Shown: positions 5,454-6,704 of the stretch, one piece after another
Layout: every line of letters starts with the position of its first letter
How positions within the stretch are numbered: position 1 is the stretch's first letter
Assembly (NCBI GenBank): GCA_903932385.1
Contig: CAIZGA010000677.1
Location: forward strand, 1 to 6,704
DNA: 6,704 nucleotides
Source of the DNA: an uncultured Acidobacteriota bacterium
Lineage (GTDB): Bacteria > Acidobacteriota > Terriglobia > Terriglobales > Acidobacteriaceae
Direction: 5' to 3'
The notes under the pieces: generated by a model
What the model saw: only the letters and a program-made list of their open reading frames with translations
What the model was told of the DNA's origin: nothing
Database searches by the model: none
Made by a program: the position numbers and the translations under genes

Positions 5454-6704
5454 ATGTCATCAGAAAAATTACAACTCATTCCTCTCGGCGGGCTTGGCGA
5501 ATTCGGCATGAACTGCCTCGCCATGCGTTATCAGGACGACATCATCGTCATCGACGCCGGACTGATGTTCCCCGAAAGCGAACTGCTCGGCGTGGACATC
5601 GTAGTACCAGACATCACTTACCTGATTGAGAACCGCGACAAGGTCCGCGCCATTGTGCTGACGCACGGGCATGAGGACCACATCGGCGGACTGCCGTGGA
5701 TCCTGAGCGAATTGAATGTGCCGGTTTACGGCACGGAATTTACGCTGGCCTATGTCGAAAACAAACTCGAAGAACACGGCCTGCTGGACGACGCCGAACT
5801 GATTGATCTGGTTCCGGGACGTCGCACGACGCTGGGCGCATTTTCGATTCTGCCGATCCGCGTGACACATAGCCTGGTGGATTGCGTGGCGCTGGCGATT
5901 CACACGCCGGTGGGCGTGGTGCTGCACACGGGCGACTTCAAGGTAGACCTGACGCCGGTGGATGGCGAAGGCTTCGACCTGATGGCCTTTGCCGAACTCG
6001 GCAAACAGGGCGTATTGGCGTTGCTGCAGGACTCCACCAACGTGGACCGCCCCGGCTACACACCCAGCGAACGCGCGGTACGGCCGCGGCTGGATGAAAT
6101 TTTCTCGCGCACTAAGAAGAAGCTCTTCTTCAGTTGCTTCTCGTCTTCGATTCATCGTATCGGCATCGCACTGGACCTGGCGTTCGCGCACGGCCGCAAA
6201 GTGGCGATGGTTGGCCGCAGCATCAGCGAGTCGAGCGAGATTGCGCAGGACCTCGGCTACCTGAACGTGCCCGATGGTCTGATCGTTTCTCCCGGACAGG
6301 CGCGCGATTTGCCGCCGGATAAAGTCATGATGCTCATCAGCGGTACACAGGGCGAGCCGATGTCTGCATTGAGCCGTGCTGCGGTGGACAACCACAAGCA
6401 TGCGCGCATTGAGCCGGGCGACACCGTGGTGTTGAGTTCGCGTGTGATTCCGGGCAATGAAAAAGGCATCTTCCGCATGATTGACCACCTCTACCGCCGG
6501 GAAGCGAAGGTGATTTATGACGACGGCGGATCGGGACTGATTCACGTCAGCGGCCATGCCAGCCAGGAAGAATTGCGGCTCATTATCAATCTGGTGAAGC
6601 CGAAATACTTCATCCCCATGCATGGCGACTTCCGCCATCTGCGTCGCCATATTGAGTTGGCAGAAGCGACCGGCATCCCGGAAAAGACTTTGCTGATGGA
6701 AGAC
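5454..6704 (+). CDS. rnj: Ribonuclease J (beta-CASP metallo-beta-lactamase RNase), 3' end beyond the window
   Basis: RNase J is a cytoplasmic zinc-dependent enzyme with 5'-3' exonuclease and endonuclease activity that drives mRNA decay and RNA maturation. The first 417 residues are present; family members run to about 550, so the C-terminal domain is cut off by the window edge. The N-terminus (LQLIPLGGLGEFGMN) is diagnostic. Metal ligands are visible as H71, H73, D75 and H76 (THGHEDH), H139 (RVTHS) and D161 (HTGDFK). The beta-CASP part includes FFSCFSSSIHR (226-235), SGTQGEP (296-302), SGHAS with H368, and the returning lactamase motif PMHGDFRH with H390. The start is fixed because an in-frame TAA directly precedes the ATG. 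No Shine-Dalgarno is visible before it, so initiation may be leaderless or SD-independent. GC content returns to the level of the dap genes within this gene. Confidence 0.96.
   Translation, partial: MSSEKLQLIPLGGLGEFGMNCLAMRYQDDIIVIDAGLMFPESELLGVDIVVPDITYLIENRDKVRAIVLTHGHEDHIGGLPWILSELNVPVYGTEFTLAYVENKLEEHGLLDDAELIDLVPGRRTTLGAFSILPIRVTHSLVDCVALAIHTPVGVVLHTGDFKVDLTPVDGEGFDLMAFAELGKQGVLALLQDSTNVDRPGYTPSERAVRPRLDEIFSRTKKKLFFSCFSSSIHRIGIALDLAFAHGRKVAMVGRSISESSEIAQDLGYLNVPDGLIVSPGQARDLPPDKVMMLISGTQGEPMSALSRAAVDNHKHARIEPGDTVVLSSRVIPGNEKGIFRMIDHLYRREAKVIYDDGGSGLIHVSGHASQEELRLIINLVKPKYFIPMHGDFRHLRRHIELAEATGIPEKTLLMED

Noticed and set aside
5469..6650. A 393-codon open frame on the minus strand, antisense to rnj
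   Set aside because: The translation is rich in His, Arg, Ala and Val without any domain pattern, while the opposite strand encodes an unmistakable RNase J. It is a by-product of GC-rich codon usage.

Overview
The window looks like a chromosomal housekeeping segment from a free-living bacterium of moderately high GC. I infer Acidobacteriota, probably Acidobacteriaceae (Terriglobus/Granulicella-like). The basis is the M50 protease - trpS - scpA order together with the character of the RNase J, DapD and zinc-ribbon proteins as I remember them. No rRNA or other phylogenetic marker is present, so this placement is tentative.

Left half (1-2973), minus strand. A small site-2-type M50 membrane protease (2251-2973) is followed by an intrinsic terminator (2215-2240). 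Next comes a two-gene translationally coupled unit, trpS (tryptophanyl-tRNA synthetase) and scpA (the SMC kleisin subunit), overlapping by ATGA. Beyond scpA, an open frame runs off the left edge (from 94). Its position would suit scpB, but I do not recognise its sequence.

Middle (2974-4859), plus strand. A 147-bp divergent intergenic region separates the protease from dapA and dapD, which overlap by GTGA. These encode the entry step of the diaminopimelate/lysine pathway and the succinyl-transfer step of its succinylase branch, supplying meso-DAP for peptidoglycan and lysine for protein. The intervening DapB step is not in the window.

Right part (4860-6704). An AT-rich insert-like stretch (about 4860-5460) carries one minus-strand gene for a single-pass membrane protein with a C-terminal zinc ribbon. 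It starts at TTG behind a strong Shine-Dalgarno sequence. Diverging from it is a ribonuclease J gene (rnj), cut by the right edge after 417 codons and lacking any visible Shine-Dalgarno.

I found no mobile element, CRISPR array, tRNA, rRNA or defence system, and nothing I would call a new biological system. The points most worth a second look are a cysteine pattern in TrpRS matching the [4Fe-4S]-type enzymes, the compositionally foreign zinc-ribbon membrane gene, and the nearly leaderless-looking start of rnj.
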